A stretch of DNA of 64,000 nucleotides from JAWXCB01 sp034440455 (GTDB lineage: Bacteria; Bacteroidota; Bacteroidia; Chitinophagales; CAIOSU01), in NCBI GenBank assembly GCA_034440455.1, contig JAWXCB010000114.1, forward strand, positions 10,667-74,666, written 5' to 3'. The notes under the pieces were generated by a model. It was not told where the DNA came from, did not search any database, and saw nothing but the letters and a program-made list of their open reading frames with translations. How positions within the stretch are numbered: position 1 is the stretch's first letter; each line of letters begins with the position of its first letter. The translations under genes and the position numbers were made by a program. Shown here one piece after another: positions 52,318 through 61,395 of this stretch.

Positions 52318-53685
52318 TTACAATTTCTGGTAAAACTCGTTGAGCGTTCCCTTTGCTTTTTCCAATTCGATGACTGCCGTATAATAATTCAACATTGCGG
52401 TAATGTAGTTGAGCTGCGATTCCTTGTATGCAGTTTCTGCATTTAAAAATTCCGATAAGAGCGTAACGCCCTGCTGGTGCATGAGCGCAATGGCATCAAA
52501 CACTTCTTTTGCCAACGCTACATTTGTCTCGTTGTTTTCAAGATTTACGCGCGCGCGCTTCAACTGTGATGTTGCATTCTGATGTTGCAGTTGAAACGCC
52601 TGCTGACTCATTTCCAAATTCAATTGCGCATTGCGCATGTTGATGATTTGTTGCTTCTTCTGCGCGCTGCTTTGCATTCCGTCAAAAATCGGCACGTGCA
52701 ACTTTAAGCCAAACGAAGAGAAATCATACCACTCGCGAAATGCAGAAGCAAACTCATTGTTATATGCCTGCACGGAATAACGCGCATAGAATGAAAGCGT
52801 GGGGAAATATCCCGCGCCCGCGCGCTTCTTCTGCACTTCGAGCAACTTCAATTGATTTTGCTGTAGTAGGATTTCCGTTTTATTGTTTGCATCAAAAAAT
52901 GCCTCAGGAACATTATCTATCGTATTAATTCTCGTGGAGTCACTCAGCACAATCGTATTGCTGATTTCCATGCCGAGGGCATTTTTCAAACGGTTTACTG
53001 CCACTTCGTAGCCGCTCTTTGCAACATCAAGTTGCGAAGTGATGTTATTCAACGCAACAGAAATCCTGCTCCCATCCATTTTCTTCGCTACACCTTTTTC
53101 AACCTGCAGCTTGATGATTTTGAGTTGGTTGGCAAATTTCTGCTCATTCTCGGAGAGCAAGTCAATTTGCAGTTTAAGGATGCGCGCCTGAAGATATGCC
53201 TGCGAAATGTTGTAAATAAGATTCTCCTGATTTTGCTGAAAATTAAGATTGGCGATAGCAGTGTTCGGCTTCAGCCCCCGCAGGGAAACGAGCAGCAGCC
53301 TGTTGTAGAGCATTTGTTCTGCATCGAGTGTCCCATAGATTTGAAATTTCGTGCCGAATTGGATTTCCTGATTTTTATCTGTTGGCGGCAGTCCTCCCAA
53401 AGAAGTTCCTTCGGGAATAATCATCGTTTGTAAATCGAGATAATCCTCAAAGCGCAAGTCACCGCTGATTTGTGGGTAATACAAAGCCAGATTTTCATTC
53501 TTCATCTGTCGCGCCTTCTCGATATTGCCTTTATAAATTTCGTTGGTTTTGTGATTTTCCAGCCCATATTGAATGCACTGCTTTAAATCCCAGAGTTCTT
53601 GGGCATTCAATTTTAAACAGCCGAATAATGCAGCCGTTATCAACCAACGAAGAAGCGCAATGCGAAAGAAAGATGTGTTTTTCAC
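52318..53685 (-). CDS. TolC-family outer-membrane efflux protein
   Basis: Outer-membrane channel of the tripartite pump, 455 residues from the chosen start. The signal peptide is KNTSFFRIALLRWLITAALF ending in NAQ, then two OEP repeats with the typical long helices (QCIQYGLENHKTNEIYKGNI, NLAYLQARILKL-type stretches, EKGVAKKMDGSRISVALNNI, QGVTLLSEFLNAETAYKESQ). The frame is open to 53823, but the added 46 residues come before the signal peptide and have no protein character; the GTG at 53685 starts directly with VKNTSFF, so I chose it. It is the first gene of the operon; the promoter is not clear. Confidence 0.9.
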   Translation of the reverse strand: MKNTSFFRIALLRWLITAALFGCLKLNAQELWDLKQCIQYGLENHKTNEIYKGNIEKARQMKNENLALYYPQISGDLRFEDYLDLQTMIIPEGTSLGGLPPTDKNQEIQFGTKFQIYGTLDAEQMLYNRLLLVSLRGLKPNTAIANLNFQQNQENLIYNISQAYLQARILKLQIDLLSENEQKFANQLKIIKLQVEKGVAKKMDGSRISVALNNITSQLDVAKSGYEVAVNRLKNALGMEISNTIVLSDSTRINTIDNVPEAFFDANNKTEILLQQNQLKLLEVQKKRAGAGYFPTLSFYARYSVQAYNNEFASAFREWYDFSSFGLKLHVPIFDGMQSSAQKKQQIINMRNAQLNLEMSQQAFQLQHQNATSQLKRARVNLENNETNVALAKEVFDAIALMHQQGVTLLSEFLNAETAYKESQLNYITAMLNYYTAVIELEKAKGTLNEFYQKL

Positions 53686-53830
53686 AAAACAGATATCGGC
53701 TTTTGAAAAAGCGGGCAGCAGTGTGTTTTTGAATGTTGCAATTGTGATGCCTAAAAAATGCGCGGCAAAGATACGCAAGGATGTTCCTGTCGGCAAATTG
53801 CATTCAGATTGGCACATTCCCAAAATAAAA

Positions 53831-53862
53831 AAGGGAGCCGCAAGCTCCCTTTTTTATTTTTC
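53831..53862. terminator. Bidirectional terminator between tolC and the CocE-like gene
   Basis: AAAAGGGAGC-CGCAA-GCTCCCTTTT is a stem with A-tract on one side and T-tract on the other (TTTTTTATTTTTC), 14 bases beyond the stop codon of the upstream minus-strand gene. Confidence 0.85.
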
Positions 53863-53875
53863 TACTTGTGATGTA

Positions 53876-56800
53876 TTACTGAATCGTCACCTTACTTGTC
53901 ACTTTTTCATTTGATTTGGTGTCGCGCACTTCAATGATGTAAATACCCTTACCGAAGCGGGTGGCATCAATCCGGTGTTCATTCGTGAATTTTGTGGCGT
54001 ACACTTCTTGCCCGATGTTGTTCATCATTACCAATTCATAATTGTTCTCTGGCTGGCTCATATAAACATTGATGTCTTTTACAGTCGGATTCGGATAAAC
54101 AGTCACGCGCATCTCGCTGTTGTTTTGCGCAGGCAGCGGGTTTTGTACGCCTGTGAAGTTTTTATTGTAAACCGGCAATTCAATGTGCGAAGGATGCTCA
54201 GGCGAGTGATACAGGCGCTGCACTGCAATGCGCGGCTCCATTTCCTCTGCGTTGAAAATATACTTCTGCCCGTCAAGCGGCTGCCTGCGGAAGAAGTCGC
54301 CATCTTCAATCGGCAGGTTGGGATTCACCTGGTAGCGTGTGTGGTTGCTGCTGCTGATCAGCACTTTCATCTTGTGACCAATGCCCCAAGTGTAGCCAAT
54401 CGGCATCATGCGGAATTTGTATTCATAAATTTCACCGATGTTGATGTTGGTGAAAGGAATTGAGTCAATTTCCAACCCATCGTTTTCAGCAATATAGCGC
54501 GCATAGTTTCTTGCGCGCGCATTCACGCAGCCTTCCACAACAAAGAATTGTTTTCCTTCGGGATACTCAGCGCTCGGAGGATACACATCAAGGATGCGCA
54601 CGAAGAAGTCGGTGTCGGTAAGTCCATCCACTTCTCCGCCCGGGCTTGATTTAGCATACAATGTTGCTTCAGGAAAACCGATTACGCAAAGCGTATCGGT
54701 GAGCGCTTCTGTTTCAAACGAAACAACGCCTTCGCGGTCCATTGAGCGAAATTTCCAGCGCGGGTCGGCAAGGTTGATTTGCCCCTGACTGTCGTCATTC
54801 CCTTGGGCTACGCTCTCGTGTCCGTCAGGAAGGCTTACAATCATATTTGCACCGCCAAGCGTATAAACCTGATCATTGGGGTCGTGAATGTAAATTGTTG
54901 TTCCTTCGTTTTCTACTTGCGGGCTCACATTCCATGCTCCGTCCTGGTGGAGATACATTTTCTTCCACTCAATGTTTTGCACAATCGGGAAGGTATCGGC
55001 ATGAAACCAGTAGTTGCCCACATTGTCATTTGCCACAACGCGATCGTCATTCGGTCCAATCACATAAAAACGCACGTTTGCAATCGCATTGAAATCGGCA
55101 GAGTCAATCGCTGCGCTGATTTCTTCGCCATCCAATTCAGGAATAACAGGCTCTCCCAATGGTGGAATATCAATGGTTTGAGAGGAAATAAATCCGAGCA
55201 CGTCAAGTTCAGCTTTTAAGCCTACCAACTCGCCCGTGCCGTTGATGAAGTTGATGAGTTCAATGAACTTCAGGTCATAGTCTTCTGCGGGAACCCTTAC
55301 TTTCACAGTTCCTCCTGCAAGTTCCTGCCATACATCGCTTCTGGGCAGTCTTACTTTTGGCAAGCCCACATTTGCAAATTCATTATAGTTGAGCGTGTAG
55401 CGGAACCACTTGATGATTTCAGATTCCAACACTTTTTCGATTGCGAGGTCTTCCAAATCCTGACCGCCAATATCAAAGCCGAGAATGTCAGAAACATTGT
55501 CTTTGTAAAACATGTCACCGGTCATGGTGCTGCCGATGGTTTGGTGCGCCCACGGTCCAATCACCAGCTTTTGCAGATTGGCATTTGAAGGGCTGCAATT
55601 TTCCTTCATCAACCTCCATGTTTCAATTTGTCCATCGGTGAAAATATCCCACCAGCCGGTGAGGTGATACGCTGCAACATCAGAGTTGATGTAGCGGCTA
55701 TAATTGAGGTTAGGACGCGGAGTGTTACCAAAACCAAGTATGCCATCGGGGTCTGTATCCGGCACATCCACCACTACGCCATTCACTATTTTTCCCTTCA
55801 TCACGGCTTCACCATTCACATCCACCATGGCATGGCTTGCATCCATATCACCGCGACCAACTGAGTTGGGATAGTATCCGGGGAAACTCAGGTTACCATC
55901 AGTGTCAGGGTAACGCATGCGCACGAAGTGGTCAATTGCAAGCGTAGAAGCATCAAACTGATTGGGCTGGTATGTTTTCTCGCGGTTGTTCACCGTAATA
56001 TCTTTCGGCAAATCATAATCAGCCGAAGTGTGAATATTGTTTTGCTTGTCGAAGTCAATGGGAATAAGGTCATCTTCCACATCAAAGATTTGTCCTTTGA
56101 GCCAGCCGGTTACGATGCGCTCGCGGAACACTCCGTTTTGATAACCCGTGTAGCGGAAATGCTCGTTTGTAGCAACAATCGGCATCAGCGCTTTTAAGCC
56201 GGGCACATTCGGGTCAATCTTATGCGCAGCGGCAGCCTGATATTGTGTGTTGCCCAATGCAGATGCTCCAAACATGCCGATGCTTCCGTTGCATACTTTA
56301 AATGTTTCCTTCGTGCCGTCATTATCCGTATCATATTGGCGCACGATGTTGTTGGCAAGCGCCTGAATGGTGTTGTAGCCGTCTTCATGCCTGTTGCCGT
56401 TTCTTGCGTCATTAAACTCCGTGTCGTCCAAAATGTGTTTGAAGTAATTGTGGTAAGCATTTTTATTCCAGCTATCACTCATCATCGGGAAATAAACGCC
56501 TTCAGAACTGTAGCGACCGCGCATATCCTGCAACGCATAAGCATAGCCGAAAATGCAGATGATTCTTCCTGCCACATCGCCTTGCTTGTCATAAGGCGTT
56601 CTTGTTAAAATCAATGGCAACGAATAAGGGTTGGGGTTGGGCTGCCCGTTCAGCGAGTCATAATAAAACAACTGCACTCCTTTTGGAATCAGCGTGATTC
56701 GTTCGCCAGCCAAGCCGGGAATGCCGATGTCTGCCGGAATCACCACTGTCATGCTATCCTGCGTCTCAGGCACAGTGATGTCGGTCATCAGCTTTACGCC

Positions 56801-56971
56801 ATCGGGCATTTCGATAGGCACAGTGTATTTGGTGGAAAATTCATCGAGCGCGTCCAACTGACCGTTGATGTTTACGTCTCCCAAATCAATGGAAGCTCCG
56901 GGAATTTGGGCGGATCCGCAAAGAGAAAGCAGCAATGTAAACGCGCTGAAAAGCGCAATGTTTTTTTTCAT
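53876..56971 (-). CDS. CocE/NonD (X-Pro dipeptidyl-peptidase-like) serine hydrolase with T9SS tail
   Basis: An exported hydrolase of 1031 residues. After a signal peptide (MKKNIALFSAFTLLLSLCGS) comes an Asp-rich short stretch (GDVNINGQLDALDEFSTKY), then the alpha/beta hydrolase of the CocE/PepX family: LILTRTPYDKQ, YALQDMRGRYSSEGVY, nucleophile GMFGASALGN (Ser about 237), GWWDIFTDGQ (Asp about 442) and IGPWAHQT (His about 476), then the jelly-roll C-terminal domain (DTDFFVRILDVYPPSAEY, NARARNYAR). Residues about 955-1031 are a T9SS type A domain (VTVYPNPTVKDINVYMSQ ... GIYIIEVRDTKSNEKVTSK). It is longer than cocaine esterase (574) by loops with calcium-site-like motifs. The substrate (peptide or ester) is unknown. 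The gene is alone, bounded by a terminator. Confidence 0.87.
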   Translation of the reverse strand: MKKNIALFSAFTLLLSLCGSAQIPGASIDLGDVNINGQLDALDEFSTKYTVPIEMPDGVKLMTDITVPETQDSMTVVIPADIGIPGLAGERITLIPKGVQLFYYDSLNGQPNPNPYSLPLILTRTPYDKQGDVAGRIICIFGYAYALQDMRGRYSSEGVYFPMMSDSWNKNAYHNYFKHILDDTEFNDARNGNRHEDGYNTIQALANNIVRQYDTDNDGTKETFKVCNGSIGMFGASALGNTQYQAAAAHKIDPNVPGLKALMPIVATNEHFRYTGYQNGVFRERIVTGWLKGQIFDVEDDLIPIDFDKQNNIHTSADYDLPKDITVNNREKTYQPNQFDASTLAIDHFVRMRYPDTDGNLSFPGYYPNSVGRGDMDASHAMVDVNGEAVMKGKIVNGVVVDVPDTDPDGILGFGNTPRPNLNYSRYINSDVAAYHLTGWWDIFTDGQIETWRLMKENCSPSNANLQKLVIGPWAHQTIGSTMTGDMFYKDNVSDILGFDIGGQDLEDLAIEKVLESEIIKWFRYTLNYNEFANVGLPKVRLPRSDVWQELAGGTVKVRVPAEDYDLKFIELINFINGTGELVGLKAELDVLGFISSQTIDIPPLGEPVIPELDGEEISAAIDSADFNAIANVRFYVIGPNDDRVVANDNVGNYWFHADTFPIVQNIEWKKMYLHQDGAWNVSPQVENEGTTIYIHDPNDQVYTLGGANMIVSLPDGHESVAQGNDDSQGQINLADPRWKFRSMDREGVVSFETEALTDTLCVIGFPEATLYAKSSPGGEVDGLTDTDFFVRILDVYPPSAEYPEGKQFFVVEGCVNARARNYARYIAENDGLEIDSIPFTNINIGEIYEYKFRMMPIGYTWGIGHKMKVLISSSNHTRYQVNPNLPIEDGDFFRRQPLDGQKYIFNAEEMEPRIAVQRLYHSPEHPSHIELPVYNKNFTGVQNPLPAQNNSEMRVTVYPNPTVKDINVYMSQPENNYELVMMNNIGQEVYATKFTNEHRIDATRFGKGIYIIEVRDTKSNEKVTSKVTIQ

Positions 56972-57085
56972 AACAGGGGTACTTTTTGGTTTGTGTTATC
57001 GAAAGTTCAATTCAATATTACACAAAATCATGTTCACATCATAACGCAAAATGACGCGGAATCACAATTGTGCATAAGGTGTTAG

Positions 57086-57856
57086 TTAGGGCAACAGGAT
57101 TTTTTTTCGCTGAGCTACGATATTATTCTGTATCACCACTGCGATATAAATGCCGCTTTGTAATTGCTGGAGCGGAAATCTATTTTCCTCCTGATTCAAT
57201 TTTCCACTCAAAACAATTTGTCCGGCAGCATTTATGAGGCGCACTTCGCTTTCCGCAGCGATTTCACCCTGCATTGAAACATGCAAGTGATTTTCCTGCA
57301 AAAGAATAGTTGCCAATGTTAAACCGCGTTCTTCAACACCCACAGGCTGTGGACAGACATCGGTGCGCATTTCAGCGCCTGCTGCATCATTATATCCGAT
57401 TGCGTAAACCGCAACCAGCGCTTGCCAATAGGGTGCGCGCACTTCGAGAAAAGCATAATGATAGTTGCCGCTTTTATTCAGCCGCAAGCCTATATGTCCG
57501 TACTCTTCGCTGCCGCCTGAGAATGCGCCCTGCCCGTTTTCAATCATATAGGCGGTATCGTTCCACGCCTGCGAACCTACCGGATCGCCTGATTCGATGC
57601 GCCTGCAACGGTTTGCATCATTGCCCGACCAAGCCGCCACTTCGATTTCGTTGCCATTCAAGCCGGTGATAAAATTGTTTACATAAGGCGAGTAGGCTGT
57701 CTGGAGAATGTAATCGTTTGTGCCATCGCCATCCACATCAATCGGAAGAAATTCATTGGTGTCAATTTGCAGTGTTACAAACGTGCAGGTGATTGTTGCA
57801 TGTGCAAACGTGCATAACATCAGCGCAAATGCAGCAGTGAAGAAAAATTTTTTCAT
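57086..57856 (-). CDS. Secreted protein with T9SS sorting domain, unknown function
   Basis: A 256-residue protein with a signal peptide (MKKFFFTAAFALMLCTFAHA). The body has an Asp-rich motif (DVDGDGTNDYILQTAYSPYV, calcium-loop-like), EYGHIGLRLNKSGNYHYAFL and EVRAPYWQALVAVYAIGYND, a beta-rich pattern seen in small Bacteroidota surface proteins. The C-terminal about 75 residues are a T9SS type A domain (HLHVSMQGEIAAESEVRLIN, AAGQIVLSGKLNQEENRF, GIYIAVVIQNNIVAQRKKIL). There is no enzymatic signature. It lies between two other exported-protein genes and has its own start region. Confidence 0.85.
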   Translation of the reverse strand: MKKFFFTAAFALMLCTFAHATITCTFVTLQIDTNEFLPIDVDGDGTNDYILQTAYSPYVNNFITGLNGNEIEVAAWSGNDANRCRRIESGDPVGSQAWNDTAYMIENGQGAFSGGSEEYGHIGLRLNKSGNYHYAFLEVRAPYWQALVAVYAIGYNDAAGAEMRTDVCPQPVGVEERGLTLATILLQENHLHVSMQGEIAAESEVRLINAAGQIVLSGKLNQEENRFPLQQLQSGIYIAVVIQNNIVAQRKKILLP

Positions 57857-57963
57857 GGGGGTACATGGTTTTAATATGCGCCAAATAAAGATATTTTTTC
57901 CTCTTTACAAAATGCAGGAATTTGAAAAGAATAAACCGATGAAAAGAATTTGTGAAGGGAGTG

Positions 57964-58314
57964 CTAATTTGAAAACTCAGGAAAAACTTTTTCTGCTTCT
58001 TTGATTTTCTCGCCAATCTGTCCAGTGAGGATATGCCAAAACATGATGAAATCACAAGCAAGACTCCACAGCGGATTTTTGAAAGCAGCGGGTTTGTTTT
58101 TCTCAAAGATAAAATGACCAAACCACGCAAAGCCATAACCCACAACGGGCATCAGCAGGAACATTAACCACTGTTGCGTAGCTAACGTGAAAATGAAAAT
58201 TCCAATCACAGTTCCTGTGCCTGCGAAATGCAACGTCCTGCATTTGAACTCGCGGTGTTGCGTGAGATAGTAAGGATAAAATTCTTTTATAGAGTTGAAT
58301 TGCAATTGTTGCAT
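57964..58314 (-). CDS. Mpo1-like (DUF962) membrane protein
   Basis: A 116-residue membrane protein with the DUF962/Mpo1 pattern: EFYPYYLTQHREFKCRTLHF, AGTGTVIGIFIFTLATQQW, the two central membrane segments, GYGFAWFGHFIFEKNKPAAF, and the conserved NPLWSLACDFIMFWHILTG. The His residues of the family (HREFKCRTLHF, GHFIFEKNKP) are present. Yeast Mpo1 is a dioxygenase that shortens 2-hydroxy fatty acids; bacterial members are not characterised in detail. The gene stands alone, next to the lipoprotein gene, which is divergent. Confidence 0.9.
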   Translation of the reverse strand: MQQLQFNSIKEFYPYYLTQHREFKCRTLHFAGTGTVIGIFIFTLATQQWLMFLLMPVVGYGFAWFGHFIFEKNKPAAFKNPLWSLACDFIMFWHILTGQIGEKIKEAEKVFPEFSN

Positions 58315-58358
58315 AACTGCTTTTTTCTAAACTCTAAATTAGTTTTTTAACCTGTGTT

Positions 58359-58391
58359 TTGCGTTTTGATTTATGTGATCCATTATATTTG
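58359..58391 (+). promoter_or_regulatory. Bacteroidota-type promoter of the beta-helix lipoprotein gene
   Basis: TTG (58359-58361) and TATATTTG (58384-58391) are 22 bases apart. The -7 box ends 21 bases before the ATG. Confidence 0.7.
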
Positions 58392-58412
58392 TCACCCTAA
58401 ATCAACCTGCAA

Positions 58413-59645
58413 ATGAAAAACTTTCAACTATTTCTATCCTGTTGTTTATCCGCAACACTTCTTTCCTGTAACAATCAATCAAAACCAATAGCCAAAGCTC
58501 AACTACTGCCCGGTGAAGATGACCAGAAGACAGTGCAAACAGCGCTTATCAATGTAAAGCCGGGAGACACGTTGTTTTTTGGTGAAGGCAAGTTCAATTT
58601 TCAGGCAAGCGTTTCCATGGAAGGCGTTGACAGCGTGGTGCTGAAAGGCGTGAGCCACGACAAAACCATTTTTTCTTTTAAAAATCAAACTGAAGGCGCT
58701 GAAGGCGTGAAAATTTCTAACGTAAACACATTCACGATACAGGATATTGGAATTGAAGACACCAAAGGCGATGGCATCAAGATTGACCATTCTGAAAATA
58801 TTGTGATGCGCAGAGTGCGCACCGAGTGGACAAACGGGGCAGACAGCTCAAACGGCAGCTACGGCTTGTACCCGGTTTCGAGCAAAAATGTGTTGATGGA
58901 GGAATGTGTCGCAATTGGCGCATCGGATGCGGGTATCTATGTCGGGCAATCAGAAAATGCGATTGTGCGGAGAAATATAGCCGAGAGAAATGTTGCGGGC
59001 ATCGAAGTAGAAAACACCGATTATGCGGAAGTGTATGAAAATACGGTAACAAACAATACCGCAGGCATTATGATTTTTGATTTGCCTGACCTGCCGGAGA
59101 AGAACGGCAAGTACGTGAAGATTTACAAAAACAAAATAATGAATAATAATCATCCGAATTTCTCCAAGCGCGGCATTGCGATATTCATGGTTCCCTCCGG
59201 CACGGGCTTGCTGCTGATGGCGTGCCAGCATGTGGATGCTTACGAAAATGAAATCAGCGGGAACAACACGATGCCCGCAGCAATTATCAAATTGATTGGC
59301 GACCAAAAGATCATTGAGCGCCAGCAGCGTGATTCACTGTTTAACATTTATCCTTCATCGGTGTATGTGCATGATAATAACTTCACCGTTGCTCCAGCTA
59401 TGCCCGACACGACACGTGCGTTTGGTAGAATTTTCTTTGAAGCATTCGGCATGCATGTTCCCACGATTTATTACGATGGCTCAACGAATCCCGAATTGGC
59501 GGTGAATGGGAAATATCCTGACGAACACCGTATCTGCATTCGCAACAATGGCGCTGCAACTTTCTTTAACAGCGCGGCAAAGTCAACAGAGGTAGCTGCA
59601 TTCGATTGTGAGTTCGCTGCATTTCCGGTTGTGCAGTTGCCTTAA
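58413..59645 (+). CDS. Parallel beta-helix repeat lipoprotein
   Basis: A 410-residue lipoprotein. The signal ends in ATLLSC (C19, lipobox LLSC). The body is a right-handed beta-helix, seen in VKISNVNTFTIQDIGIEDTK, HSENIVMRRVRTEWTNG, SKNVLMEECVAIGASDAGIY, SENAIVRRNIAERNVAGIEV, TDYAEVYENTVTNNTAGIMI and KNKIMNNNH (turns of about 20-24 residues). The family resembles pectate-lyase-like or alginate-related exported proteins; some relatives lie next to cytochrome c genes. No Asp/His catalytic set is evident, so I do not name an activity. It has its own promoter. Confidence 0.85.
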   Translation: MKNFQLFLSCCLSATLLSCNNQSKPIAKAQLLPGEDDQKTVQTALINVKPGDTLFFGEGKFNFQASVSMEGVDSVVLKGVSHDKTIFSFKNQTEGAEGVKISNVNTFTIQDIGIEDTKGDGIKIDHSENIVMRRVRTEWTNGADSSNGSYGLYPVSSKNVLMEECVAIGASDAGIYVGQSENAIVRRNIAERNVAGIEVENTDYAEVYENTVTNNTAGIMIFDLPDLPEKNGKYVKIYKNKIMNNNHPNFSKRGIAIFMVPSGTGLLLMACQHVDAYENEISGNNTMPAAIIKLIGDQKIIERQQRDSLFNIYPSSVYVHDNNFTVAPAMPDTTRAFGRIFFEAFGMHVPTIYYDGSTNPELAVNGKYPDEHRICIRNNGAATFFNSAAKSTEVAAFDCEFAAFPVVQLP

Positions 59646-59648
59646 TTT

Positions 59649-61124
59649 CTATGGTTTGGGATTTATTCTAAATACTGTACCGTCATCAAGTCGCGCTTTT
59701 TCTTCTAAAGAATACTTGGCGCTGATAACTTCCACGTCATACAATTCTCTGCCATTCCACCACACTAATAAATCTTCCTGTGTCACTGATTGATTGAATT
59801 GCCCGAAACTATAAATGCTCTTTGGCACTCGAACGGCATTCTTCCCCGTGAAATAATAAATCGCAGAAGGGTCGTTGCTGAAGATGCTTCCATACGGAAC
59901 ATTCTCTTTTTCTTTCAGCCATGCAATTGTTTCTGAATTGCTCCAATGGGGTTTATTGTAAACGTCTATTCCTTCCTGGTGCCAGAGTTGAACATGCTTG
60001 ATGATTCTTACAACAGGATACAGGAGCCAACAGCACAACACAACCATACACGAATTACGAATTACGAATGACGAATGACGAATGAAATATTCCATTCCCG
60101 AAAACAGCATAATGGAGAATGAAATGAATGTTGGCGCAAGCAACCTATCTCGCGGTTCTTCAAAGGAGAAAAGGAAATACGCTACAACCAGCATTAAAAC
60201 ATAAACAACAAAGACCAATAGGTGAATGCGATTACTTTCCCGTAAATTCTTTCGCAGCAAAACAAAAATGCCTGTCAAAGCAATTACTCTTATTATCAAC
60301 GGAATTTTAACCGGCAGCATCCATGATGTGATTGTTTCTGCAAGCACGACAATGTTCTTTGCAAAGTGTTCGCTGCTATCAGCGCGAAAGCCCGTGAGCG
60401 TTTCCGTGAGTAAGTAATTTCTCATTAACCAAATCGAAAGCGGAACAAGCGCGAGAAAAAGAAACAGGAGCCCAGCCATCGCTCGCCTCTGGCGAGTGAT
60501 GTTTAAATCCCACCCGCGGGACGCGAGCGGTGGCAAAGTTTTATTACGAACAACAAAAATCAGCACAACAGGAATCACGAAGATGCCGATATAGCGCTGC
60601 AACAATGTAAAACCGCAGAGCAAAGCGAGTAAGAAAAAATTTCTGGTTGCATGTCTCTCGTTACTGGTAAGAACCAGCGCAATAAGATTTATTAGTAGAA
60701 GAAAAACTGCTTCCGATAATGCTATTGCATACACCTGCATGATCGTGAACGAGCAAACAATAAACAGCAAACACACAACTCTGAAAAACATTTTCTCCAT
60801 CGCTTTCACAATCAGCAGCCATGACGAAATGACCGTGAGCATAAACACAAGCAGATTCAAAGCCACAAGCGTATTTTCTATTTTAAACGGAAGAAATTGC
60901 AAGGCAGCAATCGTCAATGGGTAAAGAGGCGTCCACGCTACAAACACGCTACCATCTATATCGCGCATTGCGCCAACATCATGCAGACTGTTTGCAGCCG
61001 CGAGGTAACTGATGGAGTCTTCTGATAAGCCGATGCCGTGCGGAACAATTGCATAGAGCAGCAGCAACAGCCCGATGACTATCGCAATTGTTGGAAAAAT
61101 ATACTGCAAACGGGATGAAGACAT
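59649..61124 (-). CDS. GT39-like multi-pass membrane glycosyltransferase candidate
   Basis: A 491-residue membrane protein of about ten segments, with the opening YIFPTIAIVIGLLLLLYAIV and an acidic loop (GIGLSEDSISYLAAANSLHD) after the first segment, as in GT-C family enzymes, and the extracytoplasmic C-terminal globular part (YNKPHWSNSETIAWLKEKEN, FSNDPSAIYYFTGKNAVRVP). I chose the ATG at 61124 because the upstream TTG at 61154 lies in an intergenic repeat. Two stretches are encoded by dispersed repeats: LPPLASRGWDLNITRQRR (about residues 195-215) and IRHSSFVIRNS (about 345-360), both without a frame break. The function is inferred from topology only. Confidence 0.75.
   Translation of the reverse strand: MSSSRLQYIFPTIAIVIGLLLLLYAIVPHGIGLSEDSISYLAAANSLHDVGAMRDIDGSVFVAWTPLYPLTIAALQFLPFKIENTLVALNLLVFMLTVISSWLLIVKAMEKMFFRVVCLLFIVCSFTIMQVYAIALSEAVFLLLINLIALVLTSNERHATRNFFLLALLCGFTLLQRYIGIFVIPVVLIFVVRNKTLPPLASRGWDLNITRQRRAMAGLLFLFLALVPLSIWLMRNYLLTETLTGFRADSSEHFAKNIVVLAETITSWMLPVKIPLIIRVIALTGIFVLLRKNLRESNRIHLLVFVVYVLMLVVAYFLFSFEEPRDRLLAPTFISFSIMLFSGMEYFIRHSSFVIRNSCMVVLCCWLLYPVVRIIKHVQLWHQEGIDVYNKPHWSNSETIAWLKEKENVPYGSIFSNDPSAIYYFTGKNAVRVPKSIYSFGQFNQSVTQEDLLVWWNGRELYDVEVISAKYSLEEKARLDDGTVFRINPKP
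60050..60086. repeat. AATTACGAATGACG microrepeat in frame in the GT39-like gene
   Basis: Tandem variants of ACGAATTACGAATTACGA with GAATGACGAATGACGAATG. It is normally intergenic in this genome (see 41600-41647 and 47490-47540) but here lies inside a membrane-protein gene, giving the peptide HSSFVIRNS. Confidence 0.75.
60482..60535. repeat. Palindromic repeat in frame in the GT39-like gene
   Basis: CTCGCC-TCT-GGCGAG (60482-60496) and a second GC-rich arm region with CCACCCGCGGGACGCGAGCG. It encodes LPPLASRGWDLNITRQRR, unlike the hydrophobic context on either side. Confidence 0.7.
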
Positions 61125-61129
61125 AAATG

Positions 61130-61183
61130 AACCGCTAAGACGCAAAGAACGCAAAGAAAAAAATACTCTGCGCCTTCGCGATG
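61130..61183. repeat. Imperfect inverted repeat (CGCAAAG-rich), copy 2
   Basis: ACCGCTAAGACGCAAAG with AACGCAAAG and CTGCGCCTTCGCG. It is a relative of the element at 20003-20070. It overlaps the alternative TTG start of the GT39-like gene. Confidence 0.6.
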
Positions 61184-61395
61184 AAATCCTGACGCTAAAG
61201 GGATTTTTCTCTAAATTGACAGAAAATATTCACTACTTGCAAGCGACTTGTCAGTTATTTTCGTTGGCATAATACTTGAAACCACCGATAACCCTTATGC
61301 CCGTGTCAGAATGGCGGCTCGCCTGCCGATGTTTTAACGAAGGCAGGGGTGAGGCAAGCGAATAAGAAGATTTACTATAAAACAAACAGCAACAA

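Noticed and set aside
53686..53823. N-terminal extension of the TolC-family protein
   Set aside because: The extra 46 residues precede a complete signal peptide and overlap the terminator side of the intergenic region.
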